This document shows, in pieces, positions 15,675 through 24,210 of a stretch of DNA of 44,329 nucleotides. Location of the stretch: contig JABWBP010000022.1 in assembly GCA_013360445.1 (NCBI GenBank), forward strand, positions 1 to 44,329, written 5' to 3'. Source of the DNA: Calditrichaceae bacterium. Lineage in GTDB: Bacteria > Calditrichota > Calditrichia > RBG-13-44-9 > J075. Each line of letters opens with the position of its first letter. The stretch's first letter is position 1. The notes beneath the pieces were generated by a model. The model was given only the letters and a program-made list of their open reading frames with translations. It did no database searches and was not told the origin of the DNA. Made by a program: the position numbers and the translations under genes.

Positions 15675-16694
15675 ATGCCGATTGTAGAGCCTTCCTCCTA
15701 CAAGCCGCCGTTATTTTTCTCCAACGGCCATTTGCAAACCATCTTCCCCCATTTCTTCCGCAAGGTAAAAGGAGTTAATTACCTCCGGGAACGCATCGAT
15801 ATCGGAGTGCAAAACTTCAGTTTTGCACCCGGGGTACAAGCCCACCCATCCACCGCTGCGGACCCTGATTTTTTAGACCTGGACTGGTCGCTCATCGGGG
15901 CGGAGCGGGTCGCGATCATTTCCCATGGCTTAGAGGGCAATTCCGGGCGCAGCTACGTGTTGGGAATGGCGCGGGCGTTGAATCGCGCCGGGTGGGATGT
16001 TCTGGCCTGGAATTTCCGCGGTTGCAGCGGGGAACCGAACCGGCAGCTTCGTTCCTACCACAGCGGCGCAACCGAGGATTTGCAGGCGGCGGTAAGCGAG
16101 GTTATTTCCCGCAAGCGTTATCAGCAAATCGCCCTGGTGGGATTCAGCCTGGGAGGGAACCTGACCCTGAAATACTTAGGAGAGCGGGCAGAGGCGGTTG
16201 ACGCGCGGATAAAAAGCGCCGCGGCCATTTCCGCGCCCTGCGATCTGGCGGGGTCTTCCCGGAGAATGGCGCAGCCGGCCAATAAAATTTATATGCGGCG
16301 CTTCTTAAAAATGCTGCATCAAAAAATCAGGGCGAAGATGGAAATCCTGCCCGGCAAGCTCGACGACGCAGGATTCGAGAAGATCAAAAACTTCAAAGAT
16401 TTCGACGACCGCTACACCGCCCCGTTGCACGGGTTTGCCAGCGCGGAAGATTATTGGGAAAAGTGCAGCAGCCGGCAATTCCTCCCGCGCGTCGCCGTGC
16501 CCACCCTGATTATCAACGCCCGCAACGATCCTTTTCTGAGCGAAGAATGTTTTCCGATAGAAGAAGCCCGGCGCAATCCGCATGTATTTCTGGAAATCCC
16601 GGAATCGGGCGGGCACGTGGGTTTCGTGGAATTCAATTCCGCCGAAGAATACTGGTCGGAGCGCCGGGCCGTGGAATTTTTGAGTAACCGGTGA
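15675..16694 (+). CDS. YheT-like alpha/beta hydrolase
   Basis: A 339-residue alpha/beta-hydrolase fold protein of the YheT/ABHD1-3 type, probably an esterase or lipase of unknown substrate. The family hallmark NGHLQTIFPHFFRK lies near the N-terminus. The nucleophile elbow is GFSLGG (Ser about 157), the acid is probably Asp in NARNDPF, and His is in GGHVGFVEF (about 313). Compared with the usual family order, where ERI is followed almost directly by a DGDFLDLDW-like strand, this protein has about 20 extra residues after LRERIDI. Residues about 45-52 of that insert are encoded by a perfect palindrome that also occurs between genes. It is followed convergently by the M13 peptidase gene, 19 bases away. 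No clear ribosome site is seen; this ATG is chosen from the protein match. Confidence 0.9.
   Translation: MPIVEPSSYKPPLFFSNGHLQTIFPHFFRKVKGVNYLRERIDIGVQNFSFAPGVQAHPSTAADPDFLDLDWSLIGAERVAIISHGLEGNSGRSYVLGMARALNRAGWDVLAWNFRGCSGEPNRQLRSYHSGATEDLQAAVSEVISRKRYQQIALVGFSLGGNLTLKYLGERAEAVDARIKSAAAISAPCDLAGSSRRMAQPANKIYMRRFLKMLHQKIRAKMEILPGKLDDAGFEKIKNFKDFDDRYTAPLHGFASAEDYWEKCSSRQFLPRVAVPTLIINARNDPFLSEECFPIEEARRNPHVFLEIPESGGHVGFVEFNSAEEYWSERRAVEFLSNR
15807..15828. repeat. GTGCAAAA-type palindrome inside the hydrolase gene
   Basis: GTGCAAAAC pairs perfectly with GTTTTGCAC around a TTCA loop. It is translated in frame as VQNFSFAP within a stretch that looks like an insertion in the protein family. The intergenic relative is at 13276-13295. 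Confidence 0.75.
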
Positions 16695-16713
16695 AGCGGG
16701 CAAGGAAACCGGC

Positions 16714-18738
16714 TTACCAGATCTTCACCCGCATAGCATCGGAGCGGTGCATTGGGTCGCCCTCCTTTACGCCGAACGCCTGGTAAAACTCCGGCATGTT
16801 CGAGAGCACCCCGATGGCGCGGTAGCGGCTGGGAGAGTGCGGATCGGTTAAAATCCGGCGGCGCAGCTCCTCATCGCGGTACTTCCGCCGCCACACCTGG
16901 GCGTAACCGAGGAAAAAGCGCTGCTCCCCGGTGAACCCGTCGATGACCGGCGCTTCTTTGCCTTGCAGCGACAGTTGATAAGCGCGGTACGCAATGGCCA
17001 GGCCGCCCAAATCGGCGATATTCTCTCCCAGGGTTAGCTCGCCATTCAGGTACATGGAATCCACGGGGTTGTAGCCGTTGTATTGCTCGACCAGCACCCC
17101 GGCGCGTTTTTTGAATTCCGCGGCATCCTGCTCGGTCCACCAGTCGCGAAGGTTGCCGTCGCCGTCGGATTTGCGCCCCTGGTCATCGAAGCCGTGGGTG
17201 ATCTCGTGGCCGATCACCGCCCCAATGGCCCCGTAATTTACCGCGTCATCCGCGTCCATGTTGAAAAAGGGCGGCTGCAAGATCGCGGCGGGAAAAACGA
17301 TCTCATTCATGGCCGGGTTGTAATAGGCGTTGACGGTCTGGGGAGTCATGAACCATTCCTGGCGATCGATCGGCTTGCCCAACTTGTCGATCTCCCGCCG
17401 GTATTCCAGCATACTGGAGCGAAGGTAATTTTGCACCAGTTCATCCTTCTTGATCACCAATTGGGAATAATCTTTCCATTTATCCGGGTAACCGATCTTG
17501 GTATTGAATTTGGCTAACTTCGCCAGGGCCTGTTGTTTGGTTTCCGGGCTCATCCAGTCCAATTGCTGAATGCGCTCGCGGTAGGCGCGTTTCAAATTTT
17601 CCACTAACTCCACCATGCGCGCCTTTGCTTCCGGCTTAAAATGCCGTTCCACGTAAATTCTGCCCACCACTTCTCCAAGCACGTCATTAACCCCGCTGAC
17701 GGCTCTTTTCCAGCGCGGGCGGTTCTTTTCGATGCCGCTGAGGGTTTTTTGGCGGAACTCGAAGTGGGCATCGACAAAACGCTGCGGCAATAGCGGCGCT
17801 GCGCCGTCCAACAGCTTCCAGGTACAGTAGGATTTCCAATCCTCAACGCTGTATTTGGCGAATATTCCGTTGAATCCTTCCAAAAAGGAAGGCTGCCGGA
17901 TGATCACTTCCGGCGCGTTGGCAATATCCGATGCCTGCATAAAATAAGGCCAGTCAAAGTCCGGGGTCAGGCCGGCCAATCGGGCCAGGGCAAATTTATT
18001 GTAGGTTTTATCGCGGTCGCGATTTTCTACCCGGGTCCAGTGATGCTGCGCCAGGTCGGTTTCCATTTCCATGATGCGGCCGGCTTGGGCGGCGGCGTTA
18101 TCCTGCCCGCCCAGGGTAAGGATTTTCTCGATATAAGCGCGATACTTCCGGCGAATCTCCTGAAACTTGGCGTCATCCTTGAAATAATAATCCCGGTCCG
18201 GCAGACCTAAACCGGATTGGTTGAAATAGAGAATGTATTCGGTGGAATTTTTCAAATCCTGGTTGACCCAGAATCCAAAGGGCGTTTGAACCTGGATCTT
18301 GTTGAAATGGGCAAACTGTTTGATCAAATCCTGACGCTTGGTGATTTGCCGGATTTGCGCCAAATCCTTTTCAATTGGCTGCAAGCCTGATTTTTCGATC
18401 CGGGCGGTATCCATGTAGCTCAGGTAGAAGTCGCCGACTTTCTGGGCGTCGGAACCTGCCGGTTTGCCGGCGGCGCGGGCGGATTCTTCGATGATCTTCC
18501 GCAGGTTTTCCTCGCTCTCGTCGAACAACTCCGTGGCTGCTCCATAATTCGATTTGTCTTCCGGAATCATGGTTTTTTGCAGCCAGGCCCCGTTGACGTA
18601 ACCGTAGAAATCATCCTGCGGGCGGGTGGCCGGGTCGAAATTTTCGCGGTCGATGCCGGATTGAAGCTTCGATTCCGAACTGTCGGCAACCAGGCCGGCC
18701 GTGAACAGTATTAGCGCCAGAAACAGTATTTTCTTCAT
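16714..18738 (-). CDS. M13-family (neprilysin-like) zinc metallopeptidase
   Basis: A 674-residue exported oligopeptidase. The N-terminal MKKILFLALILFTAGLVADS is a signal peptide. The PepO-like N-terminal domain starts at DPATRPQDDFYGYVNGAWL. The catalytic domain has NAYYNPAMNEIVFPAAIL, the zinc site HEITH (about 510-514) in GHEITHGFDDQGR, the third ligand in GENIADLGG (about 571), and the conserved C-terminus ending VKIW. All catalytic residues are present and the length is normal. I place the start at 18738, 29 codons inside the longest frame, because AAGGAG stands seven bases upstream and the signal peptide begins there. It likely degrades small peptides in the periplasm or on the surface. 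It is convergent with the hydrolase gene. Confidence 0.95.
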   Translation of the reverse strand: MKKILFLALILFTAGLVADSSESKLQSGIDRENFDPATRPQDDFYGYVNGAWLQKTMIPEDKSNYGAATELFDESEENLRKIIEESARAAGKPAGSDAQKVGDFYLSYMDTARIEKSGLQPIEKDLAQIRQITKRQDLIKQFAHFNKIQVQTPFGFWVNQDLKNSTEYILYFNQSGLGLPDRDYYFKDDAKFQEIRRKYRAYIEKILTLGGQDNAAAQAGRIMEMETDLAQHHWTRVENRDRDKTYNKFALARLAGLTPDFDWPYFMQASDIANAPEVIIRQPSFLEGFNGIFAKYSVEDWKSYCTWKLLDGAAPLLPQRFVDAHFEFRQKTLSGIEKNRPRWKRAVSGVNDVLGEVVGRIYVERHFKPEAKARMVELVENLKRAYRERIQQLDWMSPETKQQALAKLAKFNTKIGYPDKWKDYSQLVIKKDELVQNYLRSSMLEYRREIDKLGKPIDRQEWFMTPQTVNAYYNPAMNEIVFPAAILQPPFFNMDADDAVNYGAIGAVIGHEITHGFDDQGRKSDGDGNLRDWWTEQDAAEFKKRAGVLVEQYNGYNPVDSMYLNGELTLGENIADLGGLAIAYRAYQLSLQGKEAPVIDGFTGEQRFFLGYAQVWRRKYRDEELRRRILTDPHSPSRYRAIGVLSNMPEFYQAFGVKEGDPMHRSDAMRVKIW

Positions 18739-18912
18739 ACATTGTCTCCTTGTTTGGGGGTGAATAGCAACTCTCCATAACGCGGATATACCGTATTTCT
18801 CCGGCAAAGTTTTCATCTTTTTCACAAAAGAATTGGGTAACAGGCGGAAAAATCTACCGCATGATCACTGGTCTATAGGATCGCTATGCTTCGAGTGGTT
18901 GTAATCGAGGCT

Positions 18913-19446
18913 TCATTGCGGAGGAAAGGATTTCATAATCTTTGCAACCATTACATCCAAATCCTGCTGCATTTCTTCGGCCTGGCTGTCGCGATAATTC
19001 TTGAGGATACTGCTGCCGGCTCCCCGCCAGACGATCGCTTTGGCGACCGGATCGATCACGTCGATCACCAGCGTGCCTTCATCAACGTACCCCAGGCTTA
19101 TGTATCCCCCGTCATACACTCCCCAGGTGGTTGGGCCGGCGATCTGGTTTACCTGGGTTTTGGTTTCCGCCGCCCCGTGAACGGCCACGACAAAATCGGC
19201 ATTTTCCGCTTCCCCCAACTTGAATCCCTTCTCTTGCAAAGCCTTGTTGACGGAATTCTCGACCCGCTTCAATACCCGGGGGTGTTTGGACAATTCATCA
19301 TCGGGATTGACTTTGATTCCCAAAATCCAGCCATAGGTTTTAAATTTGCTGAAGTCGGTATCTTTCTTGTAGCTCGATTTGACCTTACCGGATGAACATG
19401 CCGATCCTAAGACCAGCACTGCCATGAGAAACAGGATCATTTTCAA
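18913..19446 (-). CDS. DUF4136 lipoprotein
   Basis: A 177-residue lipoprotein: a hydrophobic N-terminus ends in the lipobox LGSAC (Cys17), after which residues such as KDTDFSKFKTYGWI open the DUF4136 domain. Its other hallmarks are present: RVENSVNKALQEKGF, ADFVVAVHGAA and GTLVIDVIDPVAKAIVWRGAG. The domain's function is not known. Members are envelope lipoproteins, often near membrane or stress genes. An AAAGGAG site lies rather far (about 13 bases) from the start. It lies between the peptidase and radA on the same strand. Confidence 0.9.
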   Translation of the reverse strand: MKMILFLMAVLVLGSACSSGKVKSSYKKDTDFSKFKTYGWILGIKVNPDDELSKHPRVLKRVENSVNKALQEKGFKLGEAENADFVVAVHGAAETKTQVNQIAGPTTWGVYDGGYISLGYVDEGTLVIDVIDPVAKAIVWRGAGSSILKNYRDSQAEEMQQDLDVMVAKIMKSFPPQ

Positions 19447-19477
19447 AGAGGATCTCCTTTAGGAAATGGGTTAAATT

Positions 19478-19519
19478 CGTATTGCGTATTGCGTATTGCG
19501 TGTTACGCATCACGCTTTA
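19478..19519. repeat. Six heptamers (CGTATTG / CGCNTNA), overlapping the end of radA
   Basis: Three identical CGTATTG units and three related ones run in exact 7-base phase. The array crosses the radA stop codon (19503-19505), so the last few RadA residues are encoded by repeat units. The same unit class occurs at 24190-24210, again touching a stop codon. Confidence 0.8.
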
Positions 19520-20879
19520 CGGGCAGCAGCAGCTCGCTCACCGCGGCCACCGGGGAGAGCAGCAAAGAAAACTTTTTGCGCGCCGCCGGCTCCGGCAGGT
19601 TGCGGGCCGAAAGGTAGGCCTGTTTGAAGCCCATTTTCTGCGCTTCCTGCAAGCGTTTTTCGATGAAGGACACCGGGCGCACGTCCCCGCCCAGGCCTAA
19701 CTCTCCGATGTACACCGCGTCCGCGTCTAAGGGCTGCTCCTGGCGGCTGGAATAGAGCGCTGCGGCGATGCCTAAGTCGATAGCGGGATCCTCGAGGCGC
19801 AGCCCCCCGGCCACTTTCACGAACACGTCGTGGATGCCAAAGCTGAGTCGGCAATATTTCTCCAAAATGGCCAGCACCAGCGCCAGGCGGCGGTAATCGA
19901 AGCCGCTGACGGTGCGCTGCGGGGTGCCGTAGTTGGAGCGGCTGACCAGCGTCTGCACTTCCACTAACAGCGGGCGGGTTCCCTCGTAGGTACACACGAT
20001 GCTGCTGCCCACCACGGGCTTCTGGTGCGGGTCCATGAACAGGCCGGAGACATTTTTCACTTCCCGCAGCCCATCGCTCAGCATCTCGAACACCCCTAAC
20101 TCATTGGAAGCGCCGAAGCGGTTCTTCACCGAGCGGATAATGCGATGCTGTAAAGTATTGCCCTCGAAATACACCACCACGTCCACTAAGTGCTCTAAAA
20201 TTTTCGGTCCCGCCACCGCGCCTTCCTTGGTCACGTGCCCGATCAAAAACAGGGTATATTGGTTTTCTTTGGCCTGGCGGAACAGCCGGGCGGCGCACTC
20301 CCGCACCTGCCCCACGTTGCCGGGCGCGCCGGAAAACTCCGGGTTATACACCGCCTGGATAGAATCCACCACCACCACCTGCGGCTGAATTTGGGCAATG
20401 TGGTATTCGATATCTTCCACGTTGGTCTCGGTGAGCACCAGCAGCTCTTCCGAAGCGCCGCGCAGCCGGGTAGCGCGGTTCTTAAGCTGCTGCTGCGACT
20501 CCTCCCCGCTGACGTAGAGGGATTTCAGCCCTCTTTTCTGCAACTGCATCAACACTTGCAGCATCAGGGTGGATTTGCCGATGCCCGGCTCCCCGGCTAA
20601 CAGAATTACCGAGGCGGGAAAAATTCCCCCGCCTAATACCCGGTCGAACTCCTCGCTGGCGCTGGAGATGCGTTTCTCGGAATCCTCTTTGGGGATTTGC
20701 GAGAGCGGAATCGGGCGGGTGCGCGGCGGCGCGGCTTTCTGCTTCTGCGCCTGCGGGGTAACGATTTCCTCCACAAAGGTATTCCATTCCCCGCACTCGC
20801 TGCATTTTCCCATCCACTTGGAGGACTGGTAGCCGCAGTTCTGGCACACGTAGATTTGTTTGGATTTGGGTTTGGGCAT
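19503..20879 (-). CDS. radA: DNA repair protein RadA (Sms)
   Basis: A 458-residue DNA-repair and recombination ATPase that acts as a helicase-like branch migration factor. The N-terminal four-cysteine zinc finger is CQNCGYQSSKWMGKCSECG (about 12-30). The RecA-like core has the Walker A motif GEPGIGKST (about 93-101) and Walker B VVVDSIQ. The RadA signature KNRFG is at about 253. The C-terminal Lon-protease-like domain ends with QAYLSARNLPEPAARKKFSLLLSPVA. All motifs and the length are normal. Its stop codon lies inside a heptamer repeat array, so the final residues (VKRDA) are repeat-encoded. Confidence 0.97.
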   Translation of the reverse strand: MPKPKSKQIYVCQNCGYQSSKWMGKCSECGEWNTFVEEIVTPQAQKQKAAPPRTRPIPLSQIPKEDSEKRISSASEEFDRVLGGGIFPASVILLAGEPGIGKSTLMLQVLMQLQKRGLKSLYVSGEESQQQLKNRATRLRGASEELLVLTETNVEDIEYHIAQIQPQVVVVDSIQAVYNPEFSGAPGNVGQVRECAARLFRQAKENQYTLFLIGHVTKEGAVAGPKILEHLVDVVVYFEGNTLQHRIIRSVKNRFGASNELGVFEMLSDGLREVKNVSGLFMDPHQKPVVGSSIVCTYEGTRPLLVEVQTLVSRSNYGTPQRTVSGFDYRRLALVLAILEKYCRLSFGIHDVFVKVAGGLRLEDPAIDLGIAAALYSSRQEQPLDADAVYIGELGLGGDVRPVSFIEKRLQEAQKMGFKQAYLSARNLPEPAARKKFSLLLSPVAAVSELLLPVKRDA

Positions 20880-20927
20880 GGAGGTAGTTTAACCGGGGTA
20901 AGATTCTAACTGCAAAAAAAAGCGTGT

Positions 20928-21359
20928 TTATTTTAATTCTTCGCTTGACTCGATGATTGCCAGATATTCTTCCGGTGTGTAAACTGCAATTAAACTATGT
21001 CTATAATCTTCCTTATTACGAGTGATAATATAATTCACTTTTCCGCTGCTGGCTGCGTAATATTGAATCGCATCTTCAAAATCAGAAAATTCTGAATTCA
21101 ACGCCTGGTCGATGTGTTTTTCACCAACTGAACAAACCTGTACAATAATCCTGAGCTTTCTGAGACTCTGCCAGGCATAATCTTTTGATGTCAATTTTCT
21201 AAGGATGTAATGAAGATTAGCAAATACGATTGGAGAAGTATAGCCTGTAATCCTTTTCTTTTCAACCTGTGTTAACAGCCTGGCCGAATGAAAATAAAAA
21301 GGATCTCTTTTCGCGAAGACATCCAGAAAAATGTCGGCGTCAATAAATATTTTGTGCAT
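20928..21359 (-). CDS. PIN-domain toxin (VapC-like ribonuclease)
   Basis: A 143-residue PIN-domain nuclease. The N-terminal IFIDADIFLDVFAKRDPFY gives Asp7 and Asp9/Asp13, DFEDAIQYYAA gives the central acidic cluster, and NYIITRNKEDY gives the last acidic residue, consistent with a metal-dependent RNase site. Its start codon overlaps the last base of the stop of the upstream small gene (TAATG), the usual toxin-antitoxin arrangement with translational coupling. Base composition is visibly AT-richer than radA and radC on either side, which suggests horizontal arrival. The RNA target cannot be read from the sequence. Confidence 0.88.
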   Translation of the reverse strand: MHKIFIDADIFLDVFAKRDPFYFHSARLLTQVEKKRITGYTSPIVFANLHYILRKLTSKDYAWQSLRKLRIIVQVCSVGEKHIDQALNSEFSDFEDAIQYYAASSGKVNYIITRNKEDYRHSLIAVYTPEEYLAIIESSEELK

Positions 21360-21607
21360 TATGTGTATTTCTCGATCAGGTACTCTGTGTATTCTTTTTT
21401 CAAGTTAAAATCTTCCGGTAATTCGATAATACCGGATAATTCCTGTACAACAGGCGAGATTTCCATATCAAATTTTTCTTTATCTCCAGCTAAAGAATGC
21501 AAAAAATTTTCTACCAGAGTTGACAAACTGATATGCTTTTCTTTAGCATACGATTTAGCCTTCTCAATGACATCGTTATTAATTTGTAGAGTAAGTTTCG
21601 TGTTCAT
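21359..21607 (-). CDS. DUF6364-type antitoxin
   Basis: An 82-residue protein. The N-terminus MNTKLTLQINNDVIEKAKSYA, followed by KHISLSTLVENFLHSL, is a ribbon-helix-helix-like pattern typical of the DUF6364 antitoxins found beside PIN toxins. The C-terminal half (ISPVVQELSGIIELPEDF) would bind and mask the nuclease. A GGGAGC ribosome site precedes the ATG. It probably represses its own promoter, as such antitoxins usually do (family knowledge, not shown here). Confidence 0.85.
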   Translation of the reverse strand: MNTKLTLQINNDVIEKAKSYAKEKHISLSTLVENFLHSLAGDKEKFDMEISPVVQELSGIIELPEDFNLKKEYTEYLIEKYT

Positions 21608-21850
21608 AATTGCTCCCTGAAATATCTTCTCCTAATGTTTTCCCATTTTTCTCGAGTCGCGACGCATAGTGCGCGTCATAAGTTTTTCTTAAACCGCTTA
21701 GAATAAATGGAAAATTTGTCGAAAAGGCAAGCGGTTTATGCGAACGCAATGCGATCCTGAATCCAGCGAAAATAATGAGTTGAAAACCGTTCACAACGCT
21801 CCTTTAATGGCCACTGGGCGGAGGAGATGAAAAAATTTCTCACCCCCCCC

Positions 21851-22561
21851 CTACTCCCCGATCAACCCCGCCTCCCTAAAGCTGAAATACCTCCCCTGCC
21901 CGATGATGATATGATCGAGCACCGGAATATCTAACAGCCGGCCCGCCTCCTGCATGCGCCGGGTGATGTTTTTATCTTCCTGGGAAGGCTCCGCCTCCCC
22001 GGAAGGATGGTTGTGCAGCAAAATGACGCTGGCCGCGGATTCTAAAATCGCGGATTTGAAGACCTCCCGGGGGTGCACCAGGGAGGAATTGAGGATGCCC
22101 TCGCTGATCTGCACGTCGCGGACGAGGGCATTGGCGCTGTTGAGCACCAGGATAATGAATATTTCTTTTTTGAGATGGGAGAGCCGCGGCCCGTAGCGCT
22201 GGTACACCACCTCCGGGTCGGTCACTTTCAGCTTGCGGGTGATGGGCGCGCTGGCGATGCGCCGGGCGATCTCGAACGCCGCGATCAACGTGACCGCCTT
22301 GACCGGCCCGATGCCCTTGAACTGGAAAAACTCCCGGTAGTCCAGGGAAGACAGCTCCTGCAAATTTCCATAACGGGTAATAATAGTGCGGGCCAGATCC
22401 ACCGCGGTTTGTTTGCGCGTCCCGATGCGCAGCAGAATCGCCAGCAACTCCGATTCGCTCAGCCGCTCCGGGCCTAATTCCATCAGCTTTTCCCGGGGAC
22501 GCTCGCCCTCCGGCCAGTCTTTGATTTTTGTATGGTATAAACCGCTCTCTTCGATTTCCAT
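21851..22561 (-). CDS. radC: RadC-family JAB-domain protein
   Basis: A 236-residue protein. The N-terminal helix-hairpin-helix part (RPREKLMELGPERLSESELLAILLRIG and FQFKGIGPVKAVTLIAAFEI) precedes the JAMM/MPN-type metal domain, with EGILNSSLVHPREVF and the metal motif LLHNHPSGEAEPSQED (His about 183 and 185). Length and motifs match the RadC/YicR family. Despite the name, the role in repair is doubtful; members are often linked to mobile DNA. The N-terminal WPEGERPREKL is standard, so the start is well supported. Confidence 0.95.
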   Translation of the reverse strand: MEIEESGLYHTKIKDWPEGERPREKLMELGPERLSESELLAILLRIGTRKQTAVDLARTIITRYGNLQELSSLDYREFFQFKGIGPVKAVTLIAAFEIARRIASAPITRKLKVTDPEVVYQRYGPRLSHLKKEIFIILVLNSANALVRDVQISEGILNSSLVHPREVFKSAILESAASVILLHNHPSGEAEPSQEDKNITRRMQEAGRLLDIPVLDHIIIGQGRYFSFREAGLIGE

Positions 22562-22654
22562 GGGATACCCCGGTCAGGTTTGATTCTACTTGTTCAGGTT
22601 GAAATGGTAAGCAAAATATCGCAAAAATTCAACAGCGAATCGCTTTATCAACCG

Positions 22655-24175
22655 TTACCGGTTCCGAAAACTCTCCCGGGTAGCGTTGCGGCATTCGTAC
22701 AGCGTCCATAGCGGGGTTCGCTCCATCCAGTTATTGATATTGAGATAATTCACGAAGCGCGGGAGCGCCTGGTACACCCGGATGCACTCCAGCCCCGCCG
22801 GAGCCGGGCCGCTTTTGAATTTCTGGGTGGCAAACAATATCGTCTTGCCGCTGTTGGCGGCGTAACGCGCCAACTCCCCCGCGTTTTCAATTTTACGCAC
22901 CTTCAACTCCTTCTTCTTATAGAAGTTGAGCGGAACCGCCCTGGAAAAGGGATTTCGCTCGATGTAGAGCACCTCGGTCGCCCCGGCATCGTAGTGATCA
23001 TAAATATATTGATACAAAGAAATCTGCATATCCGCGGGTTTGAAACAGACAATCAATAACAGCGCCGTATTTACGACCAGGAACAAGCGCAGCAGCGGTT
23101 TCCGCCAGTTTTGCGCCAGATTTTTGAGACCCTGAAATCGCGCATCCTCCCTGATCGCCTGGAGGGAGAGAATCAACATCAGCGGGAAAATATTGGCCAG
23201 GGGAAAGAGGAAGCGCATTTCTTTATGGCCGATGAATAAATGCAGCGCCGCGAACGGCAGGGTCGCCCAGGTTATAGAATGCCGGGGGAGGTAAATCCAC
23301 ATAAAAATCGGGCAGACGATCATGAAAATGCTGAACGGCGGAACCCCCTTCAGGAAAATCTCCTTGAAGTAATGCCACCAGGGCTGGATGCCAAATTGCG
23401 ATACCTTGTCGTGCAGGATGTTGGCCCGGAAATAGTTCCAGGCGGTAAAGGTCCACTCCCCATAAAACCAGTAATCCGCCAGCACGCCGATGAGCACCGC
23501 CGCGGCGATTCCCAAACTCATCGCCAGCAGTTTTGCGCAGCGCTCTTTTTTGATGAATATCAGCCACAGCCCTAACCCGGCAATCAGCACCCCGGCCTGG
23601 AACCTTGCGATGAAGGAAAAGCCTAACAGAAGGCCGCTGAGGAATTCCCTCCCATAATACCGCGCCGCAGCGCCGGAGGGGGGCCGGGGAAGATGGACCA
23701 ATGCAAAACCGCTCCAAAACGCCAGGCCAGCCCAGTTTTCGGAAGAAAATCGCGCGTGGAGGTAGGGAAGAAACCAGGCGAGCAGCGATAAAAACAGCAG
23801 CCATTTTTTCAGAAAATCGGCGCGAATCTCCCGCTCGAAGGCGCGGATCAACCAGAACATGCACGCCAGGGAGAGCAGGGCGGACACAATCCGCAGCGCC
23901 ATCGCCTGCCAGAAGGGATTCTCCGCGGAAAGCGCATGGAAAACTTTGATAAGCCCGTAGGCCAGGGCCGGCTGGATGGCCGGCCTGAGCCGCTCCCGGT
24001 ATTCCCAGGCCAGATCCTGCTCCCCGGCAATCCCTAATTTGAAGGCCGCGAACTCCAAAATCTGGAAATGCTCGTCAACCTGGAAGTACCCGGCGCTGAA
24101 AATCGCCGCGCACAGGTGCGCCAGCACTCCGGCGATGATGATTTTCCGGTTTGCGGCCCAAAGCTCGTTCAGCAA
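22655..24175 (-). CDS. GT22-like mannosyl/glycosyltransferase, integral membrane
   Basis: About 506 residues with many membrane helices, resembling the ALG9/PIG-B (GT22) polyprenyl-phosphate-sugar transferases. The first loop has FQVDEHFQILEFAAFKLG and WEYRERLRPAIQP, close to the family's acidic catalytic loop and its WEYR..IRS motif. HKEMRFLFPLANIFPLML is another recognisable stretch. It probably adds a sugar to a lipid-linked or envelope glycan on the outer side of the inner membrane. I prefer TTG 24175 as start because AAAGGA lies six bases upstream. GTG 24190 is in frame but has no ribosome site and lies in a heptamer repeat. The gene follows the GT9 gene by about 30 bases, so they share an operon. 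Confidence 0.82.
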   Translation of the reverse strand: MLNELWAANRKIIIAGVLAHLCAAIFSAGYFQVDEHFQILEFAAFKLGIAGEQDLAWEYRERLRPAIQPALAYGLIKVFHALSAENPFWQAMALRIVSALLSLACMFWLIRAFEREIRADFLKKWLLFLSLLAWFLPYLHARFSSENWAGLAFWSGFALVHLPRPPSGAAARYYGREFLSGLLLGFSFIARFQAGVLIAGLGLWLIFIKKERCAKLLAMSLGIAAAVLIGVLADYWFYGEWTFTAWNYFRANILHDKVSQFGIQPWWHYFKEIFLKGVPPFSIFMIVCPIFMWIYLPRHSITWATLPFAALHLFIGHKEMRFLFPLANIFPLMLILSLQAIREDARFQGLKNLAQNWRKPLLRLFLVVNTALLLIVCFKPADMQISLYQYIYDHYDAGATEVLYIERNPFSRAVPLNFYKKKELKVRKIENAGELARYAANSGKTILFATQKFKSGPAPAGLECIRVYQALPRFVNYLNINNWMERTPLWTLYECRNATRESFRNR

Positions 24176-24189
24176 TGGAATTCCTTTCA

Positions 24190-24210
24190 CGCATCACGTT
24201 TCATGCGTCA
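24190..24210. repeat. Three heptamers between the GT9 and GT22 genes
   Basis: Three 7-base units (CGCATCA type) end exactly on the GT9 stop codon (24208-24210). They belong to the same class as the array at the end of radA. Confidence 0.65.

Noticed and set aside
21579-21794. A 71-codon minus-strand frame upstream of the antitoxin gene
   Set aside because: No ribosome site or recognisable domain; it overlaps the antitoxin start and is probably non-coding leader.
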